Below, piece by piece: positions 24,360 through 34,219 of a stretch of DNA of 64,000 nucleotides; the stretch's first letter is position 1; each line of letters begins with the position of its first letter. This DNA is from Desulfovibrionaceae bacterium (GTDB lineage Bacteria > Desulfobacterota > Desulfovibrionia > Desulfovibrionales > Desulfovibrionaceae): contig JACCQO010000006.1 in the NCBI GenBank assembly GCA_015709205.1, positions 94,422-158,421 on the forward strand, written 5' to 3'. The position numbers were made by a program, and so were the translations under genes. The notes beneath the pieces were generated by a model, which saw only the letters and a program-made list of their open reading frames with translations, was not told where the DNA came from and searched no databases.

Positions 24360-24782
24360 TCAGATGACCATCATCCGGCTCGTTTCGCCGGGCCCCAGCT
24401 CGCGGATGTCCTCCACCAGCTCGTTGACCGTCTCCGCGAACTCGTTGCCCTCGCTCGCGCCCACCCAGGTGAGCTTCACGCGGCGTTCGTCCACGCCGAA
24501 GCCCGTGAGGATCTCCTTGAGGAGCTTGACGCGGCGGCGCGCCTTGTAGTTGCCGTTGATGTAGTGGCAGTCGCCCGGGTGGCAGCCGCTGATGAGCACG
24601 GCGTCCGCCCCGCCGAGCAGGGCCTTGAGCACGTACTTGGGATCGACCATGCCCGTGCACATCATGCGCACCAGGCGCACGTTGGGCGACTGGATCATGC
24701 GCGCGGTGCCCGCCAGGTCGGCGGCCGTGTACGTGCACCAGTTGCAGACGAAGGCCACGATGGTCGGTTCGAAGCGTTCCAT
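24360..24782 (-). CDS. mvhD: MvhD-like [2Fe-2S] electron-transfer subunit
   Basis: The 140-residue protein has the standard MvhD length and cysteines: FVCNWCTYTAAD (C13, C16), MMCTGMV and SGCHPGDCHY. MvhD carries a [2Fe-2S] cluster and passes electrons into the FAD of HdrA. No in-frame TGA is present, so this copy uses cysteine where some relatives use selenocysteine. It follows the first hdrA by 31 bases and precedes the FrhB-like gene. This is the order expected if electrons enter by FrhB, cross MvhD and reach HdrA. Confidence 0.93.
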   Translation of the reverse strand: MERFEPTIVAFVCNWCTYTAADLAGTARMIQSPNVRLVRMMCTGMVDPKYVLKALLGGADAVLISGCHPGDCHYINGNYKARRRVKLLKEILTGFGVDERRVKLTWVGASEGNEFAETVNELVEDIRELGPGETSRMMVI

Positions 24783-24813
24783 GGAGTGTCTCCCTTTGTT
24801 CGGCGGGTTGCGG

Positions 24814-26868
24814 TCAGGCCTGGGCCTCGGCCGTCTCGGTTTCCTCGGCGCCGTTCGCGGCTCCGGCGGTCCCGGGTTCCGGTTCGGTCACCGGAATGCG
24901 CACCGGCGCGAGCAGGCCGTCCAGTTCGGCGAAGATCTCCTTTTCCGTGAAGTGGCGGATCTGGGCCGCGCCGCTGGGGCAGGCCCCGGCGCAGGAGCCG
25001 CAGCCCTTGCACATGGCCTCGTTGACCACGCTCACGCCCCGGCGCGCGTCGAACTCGATGGCCGAGTAGGCGCACAGGCCGATGCAGGTCTTGCAGCCGA
25101 TGCACACGTCCGGGTCGATGTGCGAGACCGTGGGCGAGATGGTCACCTTGCCGCGCGCGGCCAGGGCCAGGGCCTGGGCCGCCGCGCCCGCGGCGTGGGC
25201 CACGGCGTCGGGAATGTCCTTGGGCCCCTGGCAGGTCCCGGCCAGGAAGATGCCGTCCGTGGCCGTGGACACGGGGCCGAGCTTGGGGTGCTCCTCCAGG
25301 AAGAAGCCGTCGAGTCCCTGGCTGATGCCGAAGACGCGGGCCACCTCGGCCACGTCCGCGCGGGGCTCCATGGCCGTGCAGAGCACGACCATGTCCACGG
25401 GCACGCGGATCGTGCGGGCCAGCAGGGTGTCCTCGCCGATGACAATGAGCTTGCCTTCCTCCTCCGGGGTCAGCGCCTGGTCCGTGACCTCGGCGGGGCG
25501 GCCCCGGATGAAGGTCACGCCCTCCTCCTGCACGCGGCGCAGGAACTCCTCGTAGCCCTTCCCGAAGCAGCGCAGGTCGATGTAGAAATTGTAGACCCTG
25601 GTGGCGTGGCCGACCTTGTCCTTGATCAGGTGGTCGTACTTGAGCGCGTACATGCAGCACACGCGCGAACAGTACTCGTGATGGTTCACGTCGCGGCTGC
25701 CCACGCAGTGGATGATGGCCACGGACTCGGGCTTTTGGCCGTTCTTCATCACGATCTTGCCGCCCGTGGGGCCCACGGCGTTGTTCAGCCGTTCGAACTG
25801 CAGCCCGGTGTAGACCTCGGGGAAGCGGCCGAAGCCGTACTGGCCCAGGGGGGTGGGGTCGAGGGTGTCGAAGCCCGTGGCCAGCACGATGGTCCCGATG
25901 TCCAGCTCCACCTCGCGTTCCCGCTGCTCGAAGTCGATGGCCCCGGAGGGACAGAACTTGGCGCACACGCCGCACTTCTTGCCGTTGAGCACGCGGCAGG
26001 CCGAGGCGTCGATGACCGGCTTGTTGGGCACGGCCTGGGGCGAGTTGCGGTGGATGGCGCGGCGCTGGGCGAGGCCCTCCTCGAATTCGCTGTCCACTTT
26101 GGTCGGGCATTTCTCCAGGCACAGCCCGCAGCCCGTGCACTTGTCCATGTCCACGTAGCGGGGCTTGAGGCGCACCGTGGCCTTGTAGTTGCCCACGAAC
26201 CCGCTGACCTCCTTGACCTCGGCCCAGGTCATCAGGTTGATGTTCGGCTCCTGGGACACGGCGACCATCTTGGGCGTGGAGATGCAGGCCGCGCAGTCCA
26301 GGGTGGGAAAGGTCTTGTCGAACTGGGCCATGTGCCCGCCGATGGAGGGCGAGCGCTCCACAAGGTGCACGCGGTGGCCCGAGCGGGAGATGTCCAGGGC
26401 GGCCTGGATGCCCGCGATGCCCGCGCCGACCACGAGCACGTCCGGGTGCACGTTCTCTTCGCGCGAGTAGAGTTCCTCGTGCCAGTTGACGCGGTCCACG
26501 GCCGCGGCCACAAGGCGCATGGCCTTGGCCGTGGCCTCTACCGGGTCCGGATGCACCCACGAACAGTGCTCGCGGATGCAGGTCATCTGGAAGAGGAAGG
26601 GATTGAGCCCGGCGCGCAGCACGGCGTTCTGGAAGGTCTTCTCGTGCAGCCGCGGCGAGCAGGAGGCCACCACCACCCGGTTGAGCCCGAGCTGGCGGAT
26701 GTCGTTGATGATCATGTCCTGCCCGGGGTCCGAGCACATGAACTTGTAGTCGCGGCCCACGACCACGCCGCGCAGCCGCTGTGCGAACTCGGCCACCTTG
26801 GGGGAGTCCACCCTGGGGTAGATGTTCGATCCGCAGTGGCATACGTACACGCCGATTCGGTTGGCCAT
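24814..26868 (-). CDS. hdrA: Heterodisulfide reductase subunit A-like flavoprotein (canonical)
   Basis: ATG 26868 after AAGGAG gives 684 residues, a normal HdrA size. Residues 1-135 form the N-terminal domain (GVYVCHCGSNI, VVASCSPRLHEKTF). The FAD site VVGAGIAG is at 146-153, with DCAACISTPKM about 191-201. Ferredoxin motifs are CTGCGLCLEKCP (about 234-245) and KKCGVCAKFCP (about 288-298), followed by HdrA motifs HCVGSRDVN, EYCSRVCCMYALK and C-terminal CIGCKTCIGLC and CKGCGSCAGACPSG. HdrA carries the bifurcating FAD in methanogen complexes. The last 25 residues are Glu/Ala-rich. It is first in the operon, just downstream of the divergent regulatory region. With the giant HdrA, the operon supplies three HdrA flavin sites. 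Confidence 0.93.
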   Translation of the reverse strand: MANRIGVYVCHCGSNIYPRVDSPKVAEFAQRLRGVVVGRDYKFMCSDPGQDMIINDIRQLGLNRVVVASCSPRLHEKTFQNAVLRAGLNPFLFQMTCIREHCSWVHPDPVEATAKAMRLVAAAVDRVNWHEELYSREENVHPDVLVVGAGIAGIQAALDISRSGHRVHLVERSPSIGGHMAQFDKTFPTLDCAACISTPKMVAVSQEPNINLMTWAEVKEVSGFVGNYKATVRLKPRYVDMDKCTGCGLCLEKCPTKVDSEFEEGLAQRRAIHRNSPQAVPNKPVIDASACRVLNGKKCGVCAKFCPSGAIDFEQREREVELDIGTIVLATGFDTLDPTPLGQYGFGRFPEVYTGLQFERLNNAVGPTGGKIVMKNGQKPESVAIIHCVGSRDVNHHEYCSRVCCMYALKYDHLIKDKVGHATRVYNFYIDLRCFGKGYEEFLRRVQEEGVTFIRGRPAEVTDQALTPEEEGKLIVIGEDTLLARTIRVPVDMVVLCTAMEPRADVAEVARVFGISQGLDGFFLEEHPKLGPVSTATDGIFLAGTCQGPKDIPDAVAHAAGAAAQALALAARGKVTISPTVSHIDPDVCIGCKTCIGLCAYSAIEFDARRGVSVVNEAMCKGCGSCAGACPSGAAQIRHFTEKEIFAELDGLLAPVRIPVTEPEPGTAGAANGAEETETAEAQA

Positions 26869-26965
26869 GGGGCGCTCCTTTGGCTTGGGACGGGTTCCGT
26901 TCTCTCGCATCCCAAAGACCAAGAAGCGTACCGGCTTTTATAATCCCTTTTTTCCCGATTGGTTA

Positions 26966-26984
26966 CTTGCAAAAACGGGCACCC
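26966..26984 (-). promoter_or_regulatory. Sigma54-like element upstream of the hdr operon (imperfect)
   Basis: On the minus strand GGTGCCCG, then TTTTTGC, gives GG and GC elements, but with 11 instead of 10 bases between them. It lies about 100 bases upstream of hdrA and about 100 bases downstream of the inverted repeat at 27080-27103, where a sigma54 promoter would be expected. The spacing defect keeps confidence low. Confidence 0.3.
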
Positions 26985-27079
26985 CAACCCCGCCCGTTTT
27001 GGGGGAAATACGTCCGGCGGGGCGAGACTTTTCTTGTTTTTCAAGACGTGTCGCGCCAGGGGAACGCGCACAGGTGTAA

Positions 27080-27103
27080 AATGCCCTGTTCAAGCAGGGC
27101 ATT
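27080..27103. promoter_or_regulatory. Perfect inverted repeat AATGCCCTG-N6-CAGGGCATT, candidate activator site
   Basis: Nine-base arms at 27080-27088 and 27095-27103 are exact reverse complements around a six-base spacer. The site is in the divergent region between hdrA and the kinase-activator operon. Its length and two-fold symmetry suit a dimeric Fis-type domain such as that of the sigma54 activator at 29324-30886. No T tract follows on either strand, so it is not a terminator. Confidence 0.6.
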
Positions 27104-27331
27104 GAGCGTGATTTTCCGCTGCCGGGCCGGGCTGCCGGACCTTGCGCGAACGTCTCGGAAAACGGGACGCGCCGGGCCCCGGCCCGCGCGGCGCGCGTCT
27201 TGGAAAAGTGGAAGCAGAGAAAAACGATACGGTTGCGCGGGGAATGGGGGCGTGGTACAGTCGCCCAAAAAACGGCCGCCGCCTCGCCGTGGGCGGGTGC
27301 GGTTTCGGTCGCGTGCGCAGGCGGTGTCTCC

Positions 27332-29314
27332 ATGGAGACCATCTTCAAGGAACTGTTCAGCGCCACCACGGACCTCGCCCTGCTCGTGGATCGCCAGGGA
27401 GTGATCCTGGCCAGCAATCCGGCCATGGCCCGGCGGCTGCGCCTGACGCCCGACGAACTGTTGGGCGAGAACATCTTCGACTTTTTTCCCCTGGAACACG
27501 CCCTGCGCCGCAAGCGCTACCTGGACCTCGTGCTGGAGACGGCCCAGACCGTGACCTTCGAGGAACTGTCGCACCTGGGCGGGGTGCTCGAGGTGCGGCT
27601 TACGCCCGTGTCCTCGGAGTCCGGCCAGGTGCGTTCCGTGGTCGTGCTCGCGCGCGACATCACCGAGCGCAAGCAGGCCGAGGAGGAGCGCATCCGGCTG
27701 GTCACGGCCATCGAGCAGGCCGCCGAGGCGATCATCATTCTGGAGAGCGACTTCAGCATCGCCTTCATCAACCAGACCTTCGAGGCCATGACCGGCTATT
27801 CCCAGAGCGAGATCCGCGGGCAGTCCATCGCCGCGCTCTACCAGGGCGCCAACCAGCAGCGCCAGTTCCGCATGCTCGTGGAAACCCTGGAGGCCGGGGA
27901 CGTGTGGACCGGCCGCTCCTACAATACGCGCAAGGATGGCACGGTCTTCCAGTGCGAGAAGACCGTCTCGCCCATCCGCGGCCAGCGCGGCGTGGCCCTG
28001 GGCTACGTCAGCCTCTGGCGCGACGTGACCGACACGGCCGAGTTGGAGCGCCAGCTGCGCACGGCTCAGAAGATGGAGGCCATCGGCACCCTGGCCGGGG
28101 GCATCGCCCACGACTTCAACAACGTGCTCGCGCCGATCATGCTCCACGCCGAGCTCGGCCTGGAGGCCCTGGACGAGGACCATCCGGTGCGCGCCTCGTT
28201 CGCCGAGATCCTCGCGGCGGCCGAGCGCGCCTCGGCCCTGGTGGAGCAGATCCTCAACCTTGGCCGCCGCCGCGAGGGCGACGAGCCCGTGCCCTTCCGC
28301 CTCTCCAGCATCGTGCGCGAGTGCGTCAAGCTGCTGCGGCCCTCGCTGCCCGCGACCATCCGCATCGACTTTCAGGACGCCAGCGGCGACGGGCTGATCC
28401 TGGCCGACCCCACTCAGGCCCACCAGGTGGTCATGAACCTGTGTACCAACGCGGCCCACGCCATGCGCAACAAGGGCGGGGTGCTCGGGCTATCGGTGGC
28501 CGAGCGCGACGTGCGCGACGAGGACTTTCCGGCCTATCCGGAACTGGTCTCGGGCCGCTACGTGGAGTTGGCCGTTTCGGACACCGGCACGGGCATGACC
28601 CCGGAATTCATCGAAAAGATCTTCGACCCCTTCTTCACCACCAAGCGCAACGGCTCGGGCTCCGGCCTGGGGCTGGCCGTGGTGCGCAACATCGTCACCT
28701 GGCAGGGCGGGGCCGTGCGCGTGCAGAGCGAGCCCGGCGCGGGCAGCACCTTCCGCGTGTTTCTGCCCCTGGCCCCGGAATGGGTCGGGGCCGAGGGCGA
28801 GGGCGCTGTGCGGCGCGAACGGCCCACGGGCACGGAATGCGTGCTCCTGGCCGACGACGACCGCGCGCTCACGGCCTCGGTGCGCATGGCCCTGGAGAGC
28901 CTGGGCTACCACGTGACCGTGGCCCGCGACGGCGACGAGGCCCTGGAGCGCTTCCGCCAGTCGCCCGAGGGCTTCGACCTGGTGCTGGCGGACGTGACCA
29001 TGCCGGGCATGACCGGCGTGGACCTGGCGCGCGAGCTGCTGCGCGAGCGGCCGGACCTGGCCGTGGTCCTGACCTCGGGCTACACGGAACTGACCTCGCC
29101 CGAGGAGGCGCGCTCCCTGGGGGTCCGCTCCTTTCTCAAGAAACCGTGCTCCATCGACGAACTGGCGCGCGTCGTGCGCGACGCCCTGGACGCGCGGCAC
29201 GGATCGGGCGCGTCCAACGGGCCCGCCGGAGCTTCCGGGGCCGGGAGGGGGGCGGGGCCCGCAGGGACCGGGGGCTCTGCGGGGCCGCCCGCGCCGCGCG
29301 GCGGCGGGGCATAG
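27332..29314 (+). CDS. Cytoplasmic hybrid histidine kinase (PAS-PAS-HisKA-HATPase-receiver)
   Basis: METIFKELFS at 27332 is the best start (660 residues); longer forms add an unconserved tail. There is no membrane helix. PAS domains lie at about 6-115 and 124-235, and phospho-accepting H260 is in GGIAHDFNNV. The ATPase domain contains DTGTGMTPEFIEKIFDPFFT and GSGLGLAVV. A C-terminal receiver (about 505-625) has LLADDDRA, LVLADVTMPG and the lysine in FLKKPCSI. The HDFNNVLAP motif places it in the NtrB/hybrid group. The tail is Gly/Ala-rich. It is divergent from the hdr operon and nine bases ahead of a sigma54 activator gene. It should sense an intracellular cue, perhaps redox, and control that operon. 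Confidence 0.93.
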   Translation: METIFKELFSATTDLALLVDRQGVILASNPAMARRLRLTPDELLGENIFDFFPLEHALRRKRYLDLVLETAQTVTFEELSHLGGVLEVRLTPVSSESGQVRSVVVLARDITERKQAEEERIRLVTAIEQAAEAIIILESDFSIAFINQTFEAMTGYSQSEIRGQSIAALYQGANQQRQFRMLVETLEAGDVWTGRSYNTRKDGTVFQCEKTVSPIRGQRGVALGYVSLWRDVTDTAELERQLRTAQKMEAIGTLAGGIAHDFNNVLAPIMLHAELGLEALDEDHPVRASFAEILAAAERASALVEQILNLGRRREGDEPVPFRLSSIVRECVKLLRPSLPATIRIDFQDASGDGLILADPTQAHQVVMNLCTNAAHAMRNKGGVLGLSVAERDVRDEDFPAYPELVSGRYVELAVSDTGTGMTPEFIEKIFDPFFTTKRNGSGSGLGLAVVRNIVTWQGGAVRVQSEPGAGSTFRVFLPLAPEWVGAEGEGAVRRERPTGTECVLLADDDRALTASVRMALESLGYHVTVARDGDEALERFRQSPEGFDLVLADVTMPGMTGVDLARELLRERPDLAVVLTSGYTELTSPEEARSLGVRSFLKKPCSIDELARVVRDALDARHGSGASNGPAGASGAGRGAGPAGTGGSAGPPAPRGGGA

Positions 29315-29323
29315 GCGGACGCC

Positions 29324-30886
<1,563 letters not shown>

Positions 30887-31013
30887 GGCCGGACACGACC
30901 TCGGGCCGGACGCCGCCGCGAACCGGGCCGCCGGGCCGGACCGCCACGTGCCGTGGGCCGGGACGCCGGGTTCGCCCCGGCCCCTGGCCGCGGATCGGTC
31001 CAGGCCCTCGGGC

Positions 31014-31454
31014 CTAGATCGGGCGGATGGTCAACACCGGAATCGGCGAGGTCTTGACCACCTTTTCCGCCACCGATCCGAAAAGAATGCGGTCCACGCC
31101 CTTGCGGCCGTGCGTGCCCAGGATGATGAGCTGCGCGCCCTCGGCCTTGGCCGTCTCGATGATGCCCTCCGGAGCGTAGCCCTTCTTGACCTTGCCCTTG
31201 GCCTCCACGTCCTGGAAATGCTCGTCCAGGCAGGCCTTCATCTTCTCCTTGGCCCCGTGGGCGATGGAGCGCACCACGCATTCGATGTCGCCCTGGGAGA
31301 CATAGAGCTGGGCGTACTGGTTGAGCTTGGGGGCCACGTAGACGAGGACCACGTTGGCGCCCGTGAGCTTGGCCAGGTAGGCCGCGTGCTTGGCCACCAC
31401 GGGGGTCATCTCCGAGAAGTCGACGCCACAGAGAATGGTGCGGATGGGGATCAT
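31014..31454 (-). CDS. Universal stress protein (single UspA domain)
   Basis: ATG 31454 behind GGAGGAG gives 146 residues, a standard single-domain Usp. Motifs are ILCGVDFSEM at the N-terminus and the ATP-binding LIILGTHGRKGVDRILFGSV followed by AEKVVKTSPIPVLTI, with intact G-2X-G-9X-G-S type spacing. Longer in-frame extensions are Arg/Ser-rich and are rejected. The gene is convergent with the sigma54 activator gene, with about 130 bases between their stops. Role: cytoplasmic, ATP-binding, stress or energy-state response. Confidence 0.92.
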   Translation of the reverse strand: MIPIRTILCGVDFSEMTPVVAKHAAYLAKLTGANVVLVYVAPKLNQYAQLYVSQGDIECVVRSIAHGAKEKMKACLDEHFQDVEAKGKVKKGYAPEGIIETAKAEGAQLIILGTHGRKGVDRILFGSVAEKVVKTSPIPVLTIRPI

Positions 31455-31777
31455 GAGCTCCTCCTGCTGGTTGTGCGTTCCGGCTGAGGCCGGAGGCACG
31501 AGGGCCGCCCCGACGGCGATCGGCCTCTTCCCGTACCCGGTTGGGAATTCGCAAGGAGTGTGCCGATGCGAAATCGGCAAACCGTTTTGCAATGCGATGA
31601 AATAATGGCATAAAAAATCCGCTTTTTCGGACTGCGTTGGCCGGGGGTGTCGGTTTTTGTGACACTTCGTCCATTCGCCGGACACGGCTTCGACCGCGCG
31701 GGCCCCTGGGAAATCGTTTGAGCCCGGCGGGCGAATGCAGTATGAAGTCCGGTGGACGCAACAGCCCCAAAGGACCC
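31455..31777. promoter_or_regulatory. Divergent regulatory region between usp and the sensor-MFS gene
   Basis: This 323-base region contains an AT-rich core (about 31565-31630), a GCAAA/TTTGC dyad at 31577-31590 and GTGTC-N9-GACAC at 31647-31665. Both dyads could be regulator sites. No confident -35/-10 pair can be chosen. Confidence 0.4.
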
Positions 31778-34213
31778 ATGAAGACATCCACTCTGCGACG
31801 TATACAGCTCCTCGTCGTCTCCCTGTTGATCCTCGTGCTGGCGCAGGGGTTCAACGCCAGCCTGTCGGTCTCCTCCTTCGAGAAGATCTACCGGACCTCG
31901 CTCATCTCCATCTACCGCATGCTCGGCCACGACCTGCAGCGGCACGTGGAGGGTGCGATCCGTTTCGGCAAGCCGCTGTCCAAGTTCCTGGGCCTGGACA
32001 ACCTGGTGCGCTCGCGCGCGGCCCAGTATCCGGCCGTGGCCGACGTGCTCGTGGCCCTGCCCGACGGCGCGGTGGTGCACAGTCTCAAGCCCGGGCGCGC
32101 CGGGCGCAACCTGTCCGAGTTCGTGCCCGTGCGCTTCTCCGCCGCGCAGGCCCGCGACGCGCATTTTTCGCCCAAGCCCGTGACCGTGGGCGGCGACGTC
32201 TACGTGCTCACGCCCCTGCGCGGCAAGCAGGGCACCTGGGAAGGCACCATCGCGGTCTCCTTCCCCGAGTCCCTGCTCGACGCCAAGCTGCACGCCCAGG
32301 TGCGCAGCAGCCTCGTGGACCTGGCCTGGATGACCGGGCTGGCCGCGCTCGTCCTGCTTCTGGGGCTTTTCGTCTTCGTCCCCGTGGGCGCGGACGGATC
32401 GATCAGCCGCAAGCGGGTCTTCCTGGTCCTGGCAGTGGTCCTGGGCGCCGCCCAGGTGCTCAGTTCCTGGTCCACGGTGCGCCAGTTCTCGGACAACTAC
32501 CGCGCCGTGGTCCTGGAGCAGACGCGCTCCCTGGCCTCCATCCTGCGCGGCGACGTGGAGTTCTTCCTGTCCAAGGGCATCCGCATCGACCGGCTGCGGC
32601 GCATCGACTTCATGTTCGGCGAGATCGTGGACGCGGATCCGGAAATCGAGGACATCCGCATCCTGGACGCCGACGCCAGGCCCCTCTACATGGCCGACCG
32701 CCAGGGCGCCGTGGACCTCGCCGCGCCCGGGGCCCAGGCGCGCGCCAAGACCGCCGCCAGCCCGGACTACGACGTGTTCATGACCCTGCAGGCCACGGAC
32801 CGGGACACCGGCGCGCGCGAACGCAAGGGCGTGCTGCGCGTGCACCTCTCCAAGCCCTACATGGACTCGGTGATCCGCTCCATCGTGCTCGACTGCGCCA
32901 CCGTGGCCGTGCTCTCGCTCATGCTCCTGTCCGAACTGATCGTCTTCCTCTCCGTGTTCCTGGGCGAGGGCATGCGCCGCAGCGGCGCGCCGCCGCGGGA
33001 CGCGGAGTTCGGCACCTACGGCGTGGTCCGGCCCATCGTCTTCATCCTCCTGGTGGCCACGTCCCTGTCCCATTCGTTCCTGCCGCTGTACATGGAGGAG
33101 CTCTACCAGCCGCTCCTGGGCCTGTCGCACGAGATGGTCGTGGGATTGCCGATCTCGGCCGAGATGCTCTGCGCCGGACTGATGATCGGCGTGTCCGGGG
33201 CCTGGATCGACCGGCGCGGCTGGCACGAGCCGTTTCTCGCGGGGTTGCTTCTGTGCGCGGTGGGTTCGCTCCTCTCGGCCCTGGCCGGGGGGCAGATCGC
33301 GCTGATCCTGGCGCGCGGGGCCTTCGGCCTGGGCTACGGGCTGGCCTGGATGGCCGGGCAGGGGTTCGTGATCAACCACACGGACTCGGCCACCAAGGCG
33401 CGCGGCATGGCCTGTTTCGTGGCCGCGGTCTATTCCGGCAGCATCTGCGGCGCGGCCACCGGCGGCATGCTCGCCGAGCGCATCGGCTATTCCCATGTGT
33501 TTCTGGCGGCCATGGGCGTGTGCCTGTTCGGCTTCGTCTTCACCATGCTGCTCATGCGCGGCTATTTCCGCCGTCCGCAGCGCACCGGCGCGGGCTGGGC
33601 CATCGACTTCCGGGCCATCCGGCAGCTGATGTGCAACCGCAACGTGGTCCTGCTGCTCGTGGCCCGGTCCATTCCCACGGCTGTTGCGCTCATCGGCTTC
33701 CTCTACTACTTCTGTCCCATCTACCTGGATTCCTATGGCTTCTCCCAGGCGAACATCGCCCGCGTGCTGATGGTCTTCGGCCTGTTCATGATCTACGTGG
33801 CCCCGCTCATGAGCCGCTGGGTGGACCGCTCGGCGCGCAAGAAGCCGTTCATCGTGGGCGCCGGCCTGCTGGGCGGAGCGGGGCTGGCCTCCTTCTTCGT
33901 GCTCGACGGCATGGTCGGCGTGCTCGCGGCCGTGACCCTGTTCAGCCTGTCCTTCAGCTTCGCCTCCTCCTCGCACGTGGTCTTCTTCCTGAACCTGGAG
34001 CGGACCATGTCCGTGGGCGCGGGCGAGGCCATGGGCGCGTACCGCGCCCTGGAGAAGATCGGCCAGGTCCTCGGGCCCATCGCCGTGGCCGCGTTCTTCG
34101 GCCTGGCGGGCGTGGAAAAGGGCGTGGCCTGGCTCGGCGTGGCGACCATGGCCGCGACCCTGCTCTTCGCCCTGGGCGCGCGCGAACCCTCGCCCGGACG
34201 GGGCCGGGGGTAG
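31778..34213 (+). CDS. Sensor-MFS fusion: two extracytoplasmic domains followed by a major facilitator transporter
   Basis: MKTSTLRRIQ (31778, after AAAGGA) gives 811 residues. Helix 1 (about 8-28) leads to a first external domain (about 30-185). Then come two helices (about 190-212 and 222-242), a second external domain (about 245-365), and a helix (about 368-395). A complete MFS module of about 12 helices follows from about 415. MFS landmarks are GAWIDRRGWHEPF (loop 2-3), ARGAFGLGYGLAWMAGQGFV, and SRWVDRSARKKPF in the second half. No kinase, HAMP or cyclase domain is present. The N-terminal half looks like a tandem Cache/PDC-like sensor by its helix-domain-helix layout, which is inference. 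Transported substrate is unknown; the next gene is six bases downstream. Confidence 0.8.
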   Translation: MKTSTLRRIQLLVVSLLILVLAQGFNASLSVSSFEKIYRTSLISIYRMLGHDLQRHVEGAIRFGKPLSKFLGLDNLVRSRAAQYPAVADVLVALPDGAVVHSLKPGRAGRNLSEFVPVRFSAAQARDAHFSPKPVTVGGDVYVLTPLRGKQGTWEGTIAVSFPESLLDAKLHAQVRSSLVDLAWMTGLAALVLLLGLFVFVPVGADGSISRKRVFLVLAVVLGAAQVLSSWSTVRQFSDNYRAVVLEQTRSLASILRGDVEFFLSKGIRIDRLRRIDFMFGEIVDADPEIEDIRILDADARPLYMADRQGAVDLAAPGAQARAKTAASPDYDVFMTLQATDRDTGARERKGVLRVHLSKPYMDSVIRSIVLDCATVAVLSLMLLSELIVFLSVFLGEGMRRSGAPPRDAEFGTYGVVRPIVFILLVATSLSHSFLPLYMEELYQPLLGLSHEMVVGLPISAEMLCAGLMIGVSGAWIDRRGWHEPFLAGLLLCAVGSLLSALAGGQIALILARGAFGLGYGLAWMAGQGFVINHTDSATKARGMACFVAAVYSGSICGAATGGMLAERIGYSHVFLAAMGVCLFGFVFTMLLMRGYFRRPQRTGAGWAIDFRAIRQLMCNRNVVLLLVARSIPTAVALIGFLYYFCPIYLDSYGFSQANIARVLMVFGLFMIYVAPLMSRWVDRSARKKPFIVGAGLLGGAGLASFFVLDGMVGVLAAVTLFSLSFSFASSSHVVFFLNLERTMSVGAGEAMGAYRALEKIGQVLGPIAVAAFFGLAGVEKGVAWLGVATMAATLLFALGAREPSPGRGRG

Positions 34214-34219
34214 GGCGTC

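Noticed and set aside
24360-24782. Possible selenocysteine in the MvhD-like subunit
   Set aside because: Some relatives use Sec, but the frame has no internal TGA and the relevant positions are cysteine codons.
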